Below are positions 57,405 through 64,000 of a stretch of 64,000 nucleotides of DNA, piece by piece. This DNA comes from Paramesorhizobium endophyticum (GTDB lineage Bacteria; Pseudomonadota; Alphaproteobacteria; Rhizobiales; Rhizobiaceae). The stretch lies in the NCBI RefSeq assembly GCF_014640615.1, contig NZ_BMHH01000003.1, forward strand, positions 53,792 through 117,791, given 5' to 3'. The notes beneath the pieces are model-generated. The model saw only the letters and a program-made list of their open reading frames with translations. It was not told the origin of the DNA and ran no database searches. The translations under genes were made by a program, and so were the position numbers. Position 1 is the stretch's first letter. Each line of letters begins with the position of its first letter.

Positions 57405-58511
57405 ATGCGTTTTTCGTTGTTCTCCAGCGTTACGCTGGCGGCGAGCATCATGTTTGTGCCGCTCGCCCATGCCGATATCACCATCGGCCTGATCGCGCCG
57501 CTGACCGGGCCGGTCGCGGCTTACGGCATCCAGGTGAAGAATGGCGCCGAGAGCGCCGTCGAGGCCATCAACAAGGCCGGCGGCATCAAGGGCGAGAAGG
57601 TCGTTCTCAAGCTCATGGATGATGCGGGCGAGCCCAAGCAGGCCGTTTCGGTCGCCAACCAGATCGTCGGCGACGGTATCCATTATGTGGTCGGTCCGGT
57701 GCTGTCAGGCACCTCGGTTCCCGTTTCGGACGTGCTCGCCGAGAACGGCATCCTTATGGTGACGCCGACCGCGACGACGCCGACGCTGACCAACCGCGAT
57801 TTGTGGAACGTGTTCCGCACCTGCGGCCGTGACGACCAGCAGGCGCAGGTTGCCGCCGAGTATGTCCTCAAGACCATGAAGGACAAGAAGATCGCCATCG
57901 TCAACGACAAGGGCCCCTATGGCAAGGGCCTGGCCGATGCCTTCAAGGCGACGCTGAATGCGGGCGGCGTCAAGGAAGTGCTCGATGAATCGCTCAATGT
58001 CGGCGACAAGGATTTCGGCGCGCTCGTCACCAAGCTCAAGGAAGCCAAGGCCGATGTGATCTATTTCGGCGGCTACCATCCAGAGGGCGGCCTGCTTGCG
58101 CGTCAGCTGAAGGATCAGGGTGTGAAGGCCACGATCATCGGCGGCGAGGGCCTTTCGAACACGGAATATTGGGCGATCGGCAATGACGCCGCTGCCGGCA
58201 CGATCTTCACCAACGCGGTGGACGCCACGAAGAATCCCGCTGCGGCGGAGGTTATCAAGGCGCTCGAAGAGAAGAAGATCCCGGCTGAAGCATTCACGCT
58301 CAACGCCTATGCCGCGGTGCAGGTCCTCAAGGCCGGCATCGAGAAGGCCGGTTCGGCGGATGACGCCCAGGCCGTCGCCAAGGCGCTGAAATCAGGCGAA
58401 GCCATTGACACTGTCATCGGCAAGCTGACCTATGGCGAAAGCGGTGACCTCTCCTCGCCGAGCTTCTCGCTCTACAAGTGGGAAGGCGGGAAGATCGTCG
58501 CGGCTGAATAA
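57405..58511 (+). CDS. Branched-chain amino acid ABC transporter substrate-binding protein (LivJ-like)
   Basis: 368 residues with signal peptide ([20 protein letters not shown], cleavage after AHA near residue 23). The mature protein starts [20 protein letters not shown] and has the type I periplasmic fold: [29 protein letters not shown] and [15 protein letters not shown]. It binds leucine, isoleucine, valine or related compounds in the periplasm. The ATG at 57405 is preceded by AAGGAGGAATTC, a near-perfect ribosome binding site, which decides it over the upstream in-frame starts. No transporter permease genes lie nearby, so it works with one encoded elsewhere. Confidence 0.93.
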   Translation: MRFSLFSSVTLAASIMFVPLAHADITIGLIAPLTGPVAAYGIQVKNGAESAVEAINKAGGIKGEKVVLKLMDDAGEPKQAVSVANQIVGDGIHYVVGPVLSGTSVPVSDVLAENGILMVTPTATTPTLTNRDLWNVFRTCGRDDQQAQVAAEYVLKTMKDKKIAIVNDKGPYGKGLADAFKATLNAGGVKEVLDESLNVGDKDFGALVTKLKEAKADVIYFGGYHPEGGLLARQLKDQGVKATIIGGEGLSNTEYWAIGNDAAAGTIFTNAVDATKNPAAAEVIKALEEKKIPAEAFTLNAYAAVQVLKAGIEKAGSADDAQAVAKALKSGEAIDTVIGKLTYGESGDLSSPSFSLYKWEGGKIVAAE

Positions 58512-58535
58512 GCCAAACCCGCTTTGACCATCGAC

Positions 58536-58568
58536 AGCCGCTGCTCAGGATCTGCGCAGCGGCTTTTC
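58536..58568 (+). terminator. Rho-independent terminator after the livJ-like gene
   Basis: AGCCGCTG and CAGCGGCT arms (58536-58543 and 58557-58564) followed by TTTTCTGTTT. Confidence 0.85.
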
Positions 58569-58583
58569 TGTTTGTCGTGATGG

Positions 58584-58808
58584 TTACAGGGGCTCGTCTT
58601 CTTCGTCATCCGACAGAAGATCGATCAGTTCCGCGGTGCGGCCACTGGCGCGGGGGATGCCTTCGAGCACCAGCGCCTCTTCATTGGTAATCCAGCCCCA
58701 CGCCAGGATCAGTTCGTCAAGCGTAGCCCCCGATGCCATGATTTCAGCGATCAGGGTATCGTCGACGGGACCGAGCACCGAAATGATTTCGTCTCGTGTG
58801 ATGGCCAA
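58584..58808 (-). CDS. Small acidic protein of unknown function (TTG start)
   Basis: 74 residues from TTG at 58806-58808, which has GGGAGG 8 bases upstream: [20 protein letters not shown], then [20 protein letters not shown] and an acidic end [14 protein letters not shown]. The frame could begin at 58886, but that adds residues without binding site and with no protein-like character. I recall similar short proteins in relatives without a name. It is convergent with the livJ-like gene. Function unknown; acidity suggests a protein partner. Confidence 0.6.
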   Translation of the reverse strand: MAITRDEIISVLGPVDDTLIAEIMASGATLDELILAWGWITNEEALVLEGIPRASGRTAELIDLLSDDEEDEPL

Positions 58809-58945
58809 GGCGCAACCCTCCCTTGGTGACCTGAGCAGCGGAACGCCTGGCATGGCGGTTTGTTCCGAAAAGATGAAATAGACCATTGAAGCCGCAAGCG
58901 CCTTCGGCTAGAAACGCGACACGCATCCGATTTGCCGGATGCTTG

Positions 58946-59022
58946 GCACCCGTAGCTCAGCTGGATAGAGTGCTGCCCTCCGAAGGCAGAGGTCACAGGT
59001 TCGAATCCTGTCGGGTGCGCCA
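58946..59022 (+). tRNA. tRNA-Arg (anticodon CCG)
   Basis: Full cloverleaf of 77 bases with CCA encoded. Acceptor GCACCCG/CGGGTGC, D arm GCTC..GAGT, anticodon stem CTGCC/GGCAG with loop CTCCGAA, hence anticodon CCG reading CGG, and T arm ACAGG-TTCGAAT-CCTGT. It lies between the small acidic protein gene (opposite strand) and a MerR gene. No integrase or attachment repeat is seen next to it. Confidence 0.97.
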
Positions 59023-59210
59023 AATTCCAGAAAATCAGTCAGATACGGTCTGAACACGATTAGAAGCGTTGCTGCGGCTGGCTAGGCATGGGGCCCGGTG
59101 ATGTGCGCTGTTTGGCCCGCTGCCTTTGCTGCTGGGGCTGGATTGTCACCTTGCCACTTTTGCTATTGTTTTAGAGCATGAGGTTGTTAACCGATTAAAT
59201 GCCGCCGCAA

Positions 59211-59226
59211 TTGACTTTTACGTAAA
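59211..59226 (+). promoter_or_regulatory. Candidate MerR operator
   Basis: The palindrome TTTACGTAAA (59217-59226) directly follows TTGACT (59211-59216), a reasonable -35, in front of the MerR gene. MerR regulators bind in the -35/-10 spacer, so the position fits. Proteins of this type in other bacteria recognise TTTACG-type sites. Confidence 0.5.
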
Positions 59227-59278
59227 CCATGGACAGAACAAGCCGTTGAACTGATTTTAAGAAGCAGGATGCGGTTGG

Positions 59279-59665
59279 ATGCGCGAGTACTATACGATCA
59301 CCGAGCTCACCCGTGAGTTCGGGATATCGACGAGGACCTTGCGCTTTTATGAAGACGAGGGCCTGATCCATCCCGTGCGGCGCGGGCGTACGCGGCTTTT
59401 CCGTCCATCCGACCGGCACCTTTTGAAGCAAATCCTGCGCGGAAAGCGCCTGGGCTTCTCGATCGCAGAGATCCACGAAATCATCCAGATGTACCGTGAG
59501 CCGCCGGGCGAATCGGGTCAATTGCGGCTTCTGATGAAGCGGGTGGAGGAGAAACGCGTCGATCTGCGCCAGAAGCGCCGCGATATCGAGGAAACACTGG
59601 GCGAACTCGACCGGATCGAGGAGGCCTGCATCGAACGGCTGGCTGAGTTGGGCGTCAAGACGTGA
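59279..59665 (+). CDS. MerR family transcriptional regulator (LiuR-like)
   Basis: 128 residues. DNA-binding domain YYTITELTREFGISTRTLRF, then YEDEGLIHPVRRGRTRLFRP, a standard MerR winged helix. The dimerisation coiled coil (LRLLMKRVEEKRVDLRQKRR) follows, without cysteine or metal ligands. It resembles LiuR, which controls branched-chain amino acid breakdown in some proteobacteria, but no liu genes are nearby, so the assignment is only by likeness. It is followed 46 bases later by fucU. Confidence 0.85.
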   Translation: MREYYTITELTREFGISTRTLRFYEDEGLIHPVRRGRTRLFRPSDRHLLKQILRGKRLGFSIAEIHEIIQMYREPPGESGQLRLLMKRVEEKRVDLRQKRRDIEETLGELDRIEEACIERLAELGVKT

Positions 59666-59711
59666 TCCGCCGGGTGGTGATCAAGGTTGAATTGCCTGGG
59701 AGGTACTTACC

Positions 59712-60164
59712 ATGTTGAAGAATATTGACCCGGCGCTGAATGCGGACGTGCTTTATGCGCTGCGCTCGATGGGACACGGGGACACGCTTGTTGTTACCGA
59801 CACGAATTTCCCTTCCGATTCTATTGCCCGGCAGACGCGCCTCGGCACGCTTCTTTCCATCGGCAATGTATCCGCCGCCCGTGCGGTCAAGGCCATCCTG
59901 TCGGTCCTCCCGCTCGACACGCCATTGCAGCCCTCCGCCGGGCGCATGGAGGTGATGGGGTCGCCGGACGAAATCCCGCTGGTGCAGCAGGAGGTGCAGG
60001 CCGAAATCGACCGGGCGGAAGGACGGCCCGCGCCGATGTATGGCATCGAGCGCTTCGCTTTCTACGAGGAGGCGAAGAAGGCTTACTGCGTGATCACCAC
60101 GGGAGAAACTCGCTTCTATGGCTGCTTCCTCTTCACCAAAGGCGTGATTGCGCCAAAGGAATAG
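59712..60164 (+). CDS. fucU: RbsD/FucU family mutarotase
   Basis: 150 residues. MLKNIDPALNADVLYALRSM GHGD, with the conserved catalytic His22, is typical, as is the C-terminal VITTGETRFYGCFLFTKGV. FucU interconverts the anomers of fucose or ribose. GGGAGG lies upstream of the ATG. It may be co-transcribed with the MerR regulator. No fucose catabolism gene is seen nearby. Confidence 0.92.
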   Translation: MLKNIDPALNADVLYALRSMGHGDTLVVTDTNFPSDSIARQTRLGTLLSIGNVSAARAVKAILSVLPLDTPLQPSAGRMEVMGSPDEIPLVQQEVQAEIDRAEGRPAPMYGIERFAFYEEAKKAYCVITTGETRFYGCFLFTKGVIAPKE

Positions 60165-60296
60165 AGCGCAGTCGCCAGTTCGCCTGCTTTTGACTCCATT
60201 CCTTGATTCTCTTCTCGCAATAGCCATATGCGACAGGGACCGATGACGGTCCTTAGCTTTGTGCGGGGAACCCACGCGAATATGAGGAGATAATGG

Positions 60297-60629
60297 ATGA
60301 CAGCCGTTGAAAACACCGCTCCGGCGGGCATGCTTTGCCCGGCTTGCAGAGTCGATCTGGTCATGAGCGAGCGCCAGGGCATCGAGATCGACTATTGCCC
60401 CAAATGCCGGGGCGTCTGGCTGGATCGCGGTGAACTCGACAAGATCATCGAGCGCAGTGTGGGCGAGCCACCTCGCGCCGCTCAGGGGCAGAGCAATATT
60501 CCCCAGCAACCCACTCCGCCAGCGCAGCCTTATCCTCACCAGGGACATCACAAGGAGGGCTATGGCGGACACCAATACGGTAGCCATGGCCGCCGTCGCA
60601 AATCATGGCTCGAGGATCTGTTCGACTGA
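60297..60629 (+). CDS. Zinc-ribbon (zf-TFIIB) protein
   Basis: 110 residues. A zinc ribbon with Cys14, Cys17, Cys34 and Cys37 (LCPACRVDL and YCPKCRGVWLDRGELDKII) is the zf-TFIIB domain. The tail is disordered, rich in Pro, His, Gln and Gly (QQPTPPAQPYPHQGHHKEGY), then RRRKSWLEDLFD. These proteins are common and of unknown function. The ATG at 60297 follows GAGGAG; an overlapping ATG at 60293 is in another frame. Confidence 0.85.
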   Translation: MTAVENTAPAGMLCPACRVDLVMSERQGIEIDYCPKCRGVWLDRGELDKIIERSVGEPPRAAQGQSNIPQQPTPPAQPYPHQGHHKEGYGGHQYGSHGRRRKSWLEDLFD

Positions 60630-60685
60630 GAATTCGCAGAAGTGGCCGCGAGGCGAAGCTCGCGCGCGGCCACACCACTGAATAA

Positions 60686-61666
60686 TCAGCCGCCCTTCAC
60701 CTGCGGCCCGATATGATCCACGCGGTTGGTCCATATGGCGCCGTTGAAGCGGGCGGGGATTTTCCGTAGGGTTGCCTCGTCATCGACTCCGCTCGTAGAC
60801 TTCTCCCAGTGATTGTCGCCGATGGTGACGAGGAGCGTGCCGTATTTTTCTAGCCGCGCGGCGAGTCGGTGCGGGTAGCCCCAGATATAGGGCGAGAAAT
60901 TTGCCGGCACCATGAACAGCGTCTGACGGCAGTCCTTCGGCACATAGCCGCTCCAGCCCAGAAGCGCGTGGCGGATAAAGCACCGGATCGCGCCGTCAGT
61001 GCCCAGAACGGTTGCCCCCGGACTTGCGGCCTTGAAGGCATCGATCGCCTTGCCGCCGCCATAGATCATGATATTCGCCCGTTCCGCCGGTGGAAGGGCG
61101 TTCAGACGCGCGGCAAGAAGGCGTCCTTCGCGTTCGTCATTGCTCTTGATGTTGATAAGGAATCGCCGGTCTGGAAAAGCTGCCAACACCTCGTCGAGCG
61201 ACGGCATCATGCCTACGCCTTTACCGCGAAAAGGGAAGGTCTTGCCGCCATCGGCGGTATAGCCATAGCCGATATCGAGCTTCTTCAACTCGGCGAGGCT
61301 TTTGTCGCGGGTGACGCCCGTGCTCTCGGTACGGCAATCGACTGTCCAGTCATGGAAGACCGCGAACTGGCCGTCCGTCGTCGGGTGGACATCGAACTCG
61401 ACGATATCTGCCCCCGCGTTGAAAGCGGCGCGGAAGCCTTCGGTGGTGTTTTCCAGATATGGATGCTCCGGCGGGAATATCCGCTCCGCCGTGCAGGTGT
61501 CGTTCTTGAGGCCCTCGCGCGAGAAGGTCTGGCCAAGGCCGCGATGGGCGATGATTTGCGGCTTCGGCTGGTCGGGGACCGCAAGATAGTCGGTGTTGAC
61601 GATAAAGGCGATGATCGCGCACGCTCCAACAGCAAGGCCCGCGATTTTCAGAATGCCACGAATCAT
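60686..61666 (-). CDS. Glycerophosphodiester phosphodiesterase
   Basis: 326 residues. One N-terminal membrane helix or uncleaved signal (IAGLAVGACAIIAFIVNTDY), then the GDPD barrel: His41 in PQIIAHRGLGQ, the catalytic Glu/Asp in GADIVEFDVHPTTDGQFAVF, and HDWTVDCRTES. It hydrolyses deacylated phospholipid to glycerol 3-phosphate and an alcohol. The position suggests it faces the periplasm. The ATG at 61664-61666 follows GAGGGGGAAA. It could add to phosphate recovery along with the PlcP-like enzyme, but no Pho box was found here. Confidence 0.9.
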   Translation of the reverse strand: MIRGILKIAGLAVGACAIIAFIVNTDYLAVPDQPKPQIIAHRGLGQTFSREGLKNDTCTAERIFPPEHPYLENTTEGFRAAFNAGADIVEFDVHPTTDGQFAVFHDWTVDCRTESTGVTRDKSLAELKKLDIGYGYTADGGKTFPFRGKGVGMMPSLDEVLAAFPDRRFLINIKSNDEREGRLLAARLNALPPAERANIMIYGGGKAIDAFKAASPGATVLGTDGAIRCFIRHALLGWSGYVPKDCRQTLFMVPANFSPYIWGYPHRLAARLEKYGTLLVTIGDNHWEKSTSGVDDEATLRKIPARFNGAIWTNRVDHIGPQVKGG

Positions 61667-61761
61667 TCGATTTCCCCCTCATTTCAGCCAGCTTCAGAAC
61701 GAAGCCCGGCAAATCTGGGGCAAGGAGAGATGACAGGCCGGATTATCAGCCCATCGTGGTC

Positions 61762-62115
61762 TCAGGCTGGCATATGTGCAGCCCGGCTATCGTCGGGCGC
61801 TTCGTCACGCTCCTCCAGCCCATAATCCCTGATCACATGGGCAACGCGCAGGCGGTAATCCTCGAACACGCCGCCGCGGCCCTGGCCTTGCGCGGCGCGG
61901 TGGGAGGGCAGGTTGCGCCACTCCCTCACCGCCTCCTCATCGCGCCAGAAGGAGAGCGACAGGAGCTTGCCGGGTTCGGTGAGGCTCTGGAACCGCTCGA
62001 TGGCGATGAAGCCGTCGATCGTCAGTAGCTCCTTGCGCAGTTCCGCGGCGACGTCGAGATATTGCTTCCGGCGTGCCTCATCCGCCGGCCAGACTTCGAA
62101 GATCACCGCGATCAT
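61762..62115 (-). CDS. ABM (antibiotic biosynthesis monooxygenase) family protein
   Basis: 117 residues. MIAVIFEVWPADEARRKQYL and LLSLSFWRDEEAVREWRNLP give the ferredoxin-like alpha/beta pattern of ABM domains, which include quinone-forming monooxygenases and heme-degrading relatives. The actual reaction is unknown. Its start overlaps the stop of the NIPSNAP gene by ATGA, so the two form one unit, divergent from an ArsR regulator. Confidence 0.8.
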   Translation of the reverse strand: MIAVIFEVWPADEARRKQYLDVAAELRKELLTIDGFIAIERFQSLTEPGKLLSLSFWRDEEAVREWRNLPSHRAAQGQGRGGVFEDYRLRVAHVIRDYGLEERDEAPDDSRAAHMPA

Positions 62116-62441
62116 GGCTTGACGAACTCCCCATGCGGGCCGGAGACACGCTTGAGGAAAATCCGGTCCTCCTTCAGGATGAACCGCTCCTTGCGGGCAA
62201 ATTCATAATTCTCGCGTCCGAGCGGGTCCTCCGCCAGCCGGGCTCGATAGACTTCGTAGGCGGCGAGGTTTTCGATGTTGTAGACGCCATAGGCGGCGGT
62301 TGCCGAGCCTTCGTGCGGGCCGTAATAGCCGATCAACTCCGCCCCGCAGCGGGGAATGGCCTGACCCCAATTGCGCGCATATTCGGCAAAGGCATCCCGC
62401 CGGAACGGGTCGATCTCATAGCGGATGAAACAGGTGATCAT
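62112..62441 (-). CDS. NIPSNAP family protein
   Basis: 109 residues. ITCFIRYEIDPFRRDAFAEY and the late segment GYYGPHEGSATAAYGVYNIE are typical of the NIPSNAP group in the dimeric alpha/beta-barrel superfamily. Function is unknown. GGAG 7 bases upstream decides the ATG at 62439-62441 over one four codons earlier. It is the first gene of the pair with the ABM protein; 74 bases separate it from the divergent ArsR gene. Confidence 0.82.
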   Translation of the reverse strand: MITCFIRYEIDPFRRDAFAEYARNWGQAIPRCGAELIGYYGPHEGSATAAYGVYNIENLAAYEVYRARLAEDPLGRENYEFARKERFILKEDRIFLKRVSGPHGEFVKP

Positions 62442-62493
62442 CGGGTACTCCATGCTTGCGATGGCCCGCCTTGTAGCGCCTTGATTGCCGCCC

Positions 62494-62509
62494 ATGCTTC
62501 GGTTAGCAT
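62494..62509. promoter_or_regulatory. Possible ArsR operator
   Basis: ATGCT (62494-62498) and AGCAT (62505-62509) form an imperfectly spaced inverted repeat just before the ArsR start. CATGCTT occurs both at 62451 and 62493 in the 74-base divergent region. Weak evidence. Confidence 0.35.
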
Positions 62510-62515
62510 CGAACT

Positions 62516-63193
62516 ATGAAAGACGGTCCTGTCATTGCAAAAATCGCGGCTCTCATCGGCGATCCGGCGCGGGCCAATATGTTGACCGCGCTCATGGATG
62601 GGCGCGCGCTCACCGCCAGCGAGCTTGCCGGAGTCGCGGGTGTCACGCTCCCAACGGCGAGCGGGCATCTCGCCAAGCTCGGCGAAGCCAGTCTCACGAC
62701 CATGGAAAAGCAGGGGCGGCACCGTTATTTCCGCCTTTCCGGGCCGGATGTGGCGGAGGTGCTGGAGGGGCTGATGGGCCTTGCCCAGCGCACCGGCGCG
62801 GTGCGTGTGCGCACGGGGCCGAAGGACGAGGCGCTGCGCAAGGCCCGTATCTGCTACGACCATCTGGCGGGCGAGCGCGGCGTCGAATTGCTGGACGCCT
62901 CCTACCGGCTCGGCCTGATCGAGGGCGAGGAAAAGCCGGCATTGACGGAAAAGGGCAGGGGCTTCTTCTCCAGTCTTGGACTGGATGTCCCGGCGCTGGA
63001 AAAGGCCAAGCGGCCCCTATGCCGTCATTGCCTCGACTGGAGCGAGCGGCGCAACCATCTTTCCGGCGGCCTTGGCGCGGCCTTGCTCGATCATTTCATT
63101 GCGCAGGGCTGGGCGCGACGGGAGAAAGGGCGGGTGATCTCCTTTTCCCCCAGCGGTGCTCAAGCGTTTCGCTCAGTCTTTTCTATGAAATAG
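62516..63193 (+). CDS. ArsR family transcriptional regulator
   Basis: 225 residues. The winged helix is IAALIGDPARANMLTALMDG, ALTASELAGVAGVTLPTASG and HLAKLGEASLTTMEKQGRHR. The C-terminal 130 residues form a second domain with Cys residues (RICYDHLAGERG and RPLCRHCLDWSERR), longer than the metal-sensing ArsR type. This larger subgroup is common in rhizobia and its ligands are unknown. It is divergent from the NIPSNAP-ABM operon, which it probably controls. Confidence 0.88.
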   Translation: MKDGPVIAKIAALIGDPARANMLTALMDGRALTASELAGVAGVTLPTASGHLAKLGEASLTTMEKQGRHRYFRLSGPDVAEVLEGLMGLAQRTGAVRVRTGPKDEALRKARICYDHLAGERGVELLDASYRLGLIEGEEKPALTEKGRGFFSSLGLDVPALEKAKRPLCRHCLDWSERRNHLSGGLGAALLDHFIAQGWARREKGRVISFSPSGAQAFRSVFSMK

Positions 63194-63196
63194 CCC

Positions 63197-63814
63197 TCAA
63201 GCACCAGTTTTTACGGCGGCATCGTCAAGCGCGGCGGCGCGGATGGCCGCTTCGCGGTCTTTGAGCCGATCCCAATAGGCGGCGAAGGCCGGACGCGCTT
63301 CCAGCGTGCCGAATCGCATGCCCCAGCCGATTTGCGCGCCGACATAGACATCCGCAGCGGTGAAGCGTTCGCCGGCGATATAGGGATGGCGCGAGACGGC
63401 TTTTTCCAGCGCGTCGATGACGGAGGCATAACTACCATAACCGACCATGCGGCTTTTCTCCGCCGGCGGTTCCAGGCCGAGCGCGTGATTGGTGAGCGCG
63501 GCTTCCACGGGACCGGCGGCGAAGAACATCCAGCGGTAATAATCTGCGCGTTCTTCGGCGCGCGGCGCGAGGCCGGCTTTCGGGAAGGTTTCGGCGAGAT
63601 AGGCGCAGATCGCCGCCGCCTCGGTCACCACATGCGGGCCATGGCGCAGCGCCGGAACCTTGCCCATGGGGTTGATTGCGCAATAATCCTCATTCTTCAT
63701 CGGCGGCCCGAAATCGAGGATTTCCACATCATAGGGCTCGCCGATCTCCTCCAGCATCCACCGGGCGATGCGGCCGCGCGACATGGGATTTGTATAGAGA
63801 GTAAGTTCAGCCAT
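63197..63814 (-). CDS. Glutathione S-transferase
   Basis: 205 residues. The thioredoxin-like N-terminal domain is MAELTLYTNPMSRGRIARWM, with NPMGKVPAL carrying the cis-proline and TEAAAICAYLAE the glutathione gamma-glutamyl site. The C-terminal helical domain includes YIAGERFTAADVYVGAQIGW. Ser12, or a nearby residue, is the likely catalytic residue. It conjugates or binds glutathione; the substrate is unknown. It is convergent with the ArsR gene (3-base gap). Confidence 0.93.
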   Translation of the reverse strand: MAELTLYTNPMSRGRIARWMLEEIGEPYDVEILDFGPPMKNEDYCAINPMGKVPALRHGPHVVTEAAAICAYLAETFPKAGLAPRAEERADYYRWMFFAAGPVEAALTNHALGLEPPAEKSRMVGYGSYASVIDALEKAVSRHPYIAGERFTAADVYVGAQIGWGMRFGTLEARPAFAAYWDRLKDREAAIRAAALDDAAVKTGA

Positions 63815-63861
63815 GAGTTTCCTCCTTCGTCGGATTCAGGATGCGCTTTTTAGGCAAAAAA

Positions 63862-63890
63862 GAAAACCCGGCCTAGGAAGACCGGGTTTC
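63862..63890 (-). terminator. Terminator on the minus strand, for a gene beyond the right edge
   Basis: GAAACCCGG and CCGGGTTTTC arms, read on the minus strand, followed by TTTTTT. It sits upstream of the GST start, so it must end a transcript coming from outside the window. Confidence 0.7.
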
Positions 63891-63902
63891 AGTATAACGC
63901 CG

Positions 63903-64000
63903 TCCTTCCCCCTTGCGGGGAAGGTGCCCGCGTTAGCGGGCGGATGGGGGTGGTGACGGGTGCGCTTTTGCTGGAGACCGTGGCGAACGCGTCACCACCC
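63903..64000. repeat. R3 repeat, cut by the window end
   Basis: CCTTCCCCCTTGCGGGGAAG, then GGGCGGATGGGGGTGGTGACG, matches the complement of the right half of the element at 5794-5934. The end CGTCACCACCC is the start of the opposite arm. Confidence 0.8.

Noticed and set aside
58946..59022. tRNA-Arg as an integration site of a genomic island
   Set aside because: No integrase gene, no repeated 3' tRNA fragment and no composition change next to it.
58751..59023. 90-codon minus-strand frame across the tRNA ([16 protein letters not shown]...)
   Set aside because: This is the well-known false ORF produced by antisense reading of a tRNA gene.

Overview
The window is 64 kb of GC-rich (about 60%) alphaproteobacterial chromosome. 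Gene content and protein sequences (clpP-clpX-lon-hupB order, CckA, a very large apolipoprotein-like polar-growth protein next to an Hpt protein, class II DAHP synthase, VirK-like, DUF2865, DUF2059 and DUF922 proteins) point to the Hyphomicrobiales, most likely Brucella/Ochrobactrum or a close relative. Genus placement is an inference from remembered homologues, not from a search. Most of the window is housekeeping chromosome. Accessory material is limited to a toxin-antitoxin locus, an isolated beta-propeller gene and several families of intergenic palindromic repeats.

Layout. 1-3.3 kb: end of cobS, a VirK-like exported protein and a ClC chloride/proton antiporter, all on the minus strand. 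3.4-9.0 kb: the proteostasis block clpP, clpX, lon, then hupB. 9.1-10.8 kb: a hairpin-rich repeat, a TumE-type toxin/antitoxin pair whose toxin carries a one-base frameshift, and two small exported proteins. 10.9-17.4 kb: gph, rpiA, a DUF2059 protein, glutathione reductase, an orphan beta-propeller and class II DAHP synthase. 17.4-22.7 kb: a GFA-family protein, a TetR regulator with a shared operator and a small membrane protein, dgkA, nadE and gltX. 22.6-27.9 kb: a DUF2865 protein overlapping the gltX 3' end, maeB, a divergent SDR and a frameshifted exported protein. 28-32.5 kb: MFS and LysE exporters, then a two-gene operon that I read as plcP-agt (phospholipase C plus glycolipid glycosyltransferase) behind a good Pho box, and a DoxX protein.

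32.7-36.4 kb is a four-gene Mla/Lin-type lipid ABC transporter (permease, ATPase, MCE protein, lipoprotein). 37-42.5 kb holds a 1526-residue repeat-rich coiled-coil membrane protein resembling the Agrobacterium growth-pole-ring protein, with an Hpt protein next to it. 42.6-44 kb: ferredoxin and ferredoxin-NADP reductase. 44-46.4 kb: DUF922, folP and folK between two inverted copies of a repeat, with folB absent. 46.4-51.2 kb: an exported protein, the YcjF/YcjX pair, SixA-like phosphatase, an orphan HigA and a DksA-like protein. 51.3-57.1 kb: a FUSC-type membrane protein, a cysteine-less isochorismatase-fold protein, a FliO-like protein and cckA. 57.4-64 kb: a branched-chain amino acid binding protein, tRNA-Arg(CCG), a MerR regulator, fucU, a zinc-ribbon protein, GDPD, an ABM/NIPSNAP pair divergent from an ArsR regulator, and a glutathione S-transferase.

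The most interesting functional unit is plcP-agt: the phospholipase would cleave phospholipid to diacylglycerol and the glycosyltransferase would turn that into phosphorus-free glycolipid, with a 7-4-7 Pho box 60 bases upstream. The Mla-type transporter beginning about 0.7 kb downstream is also a lipid system. At least four families of intergenic repeats sit at operon ends or directly upstream of genes, including lon.
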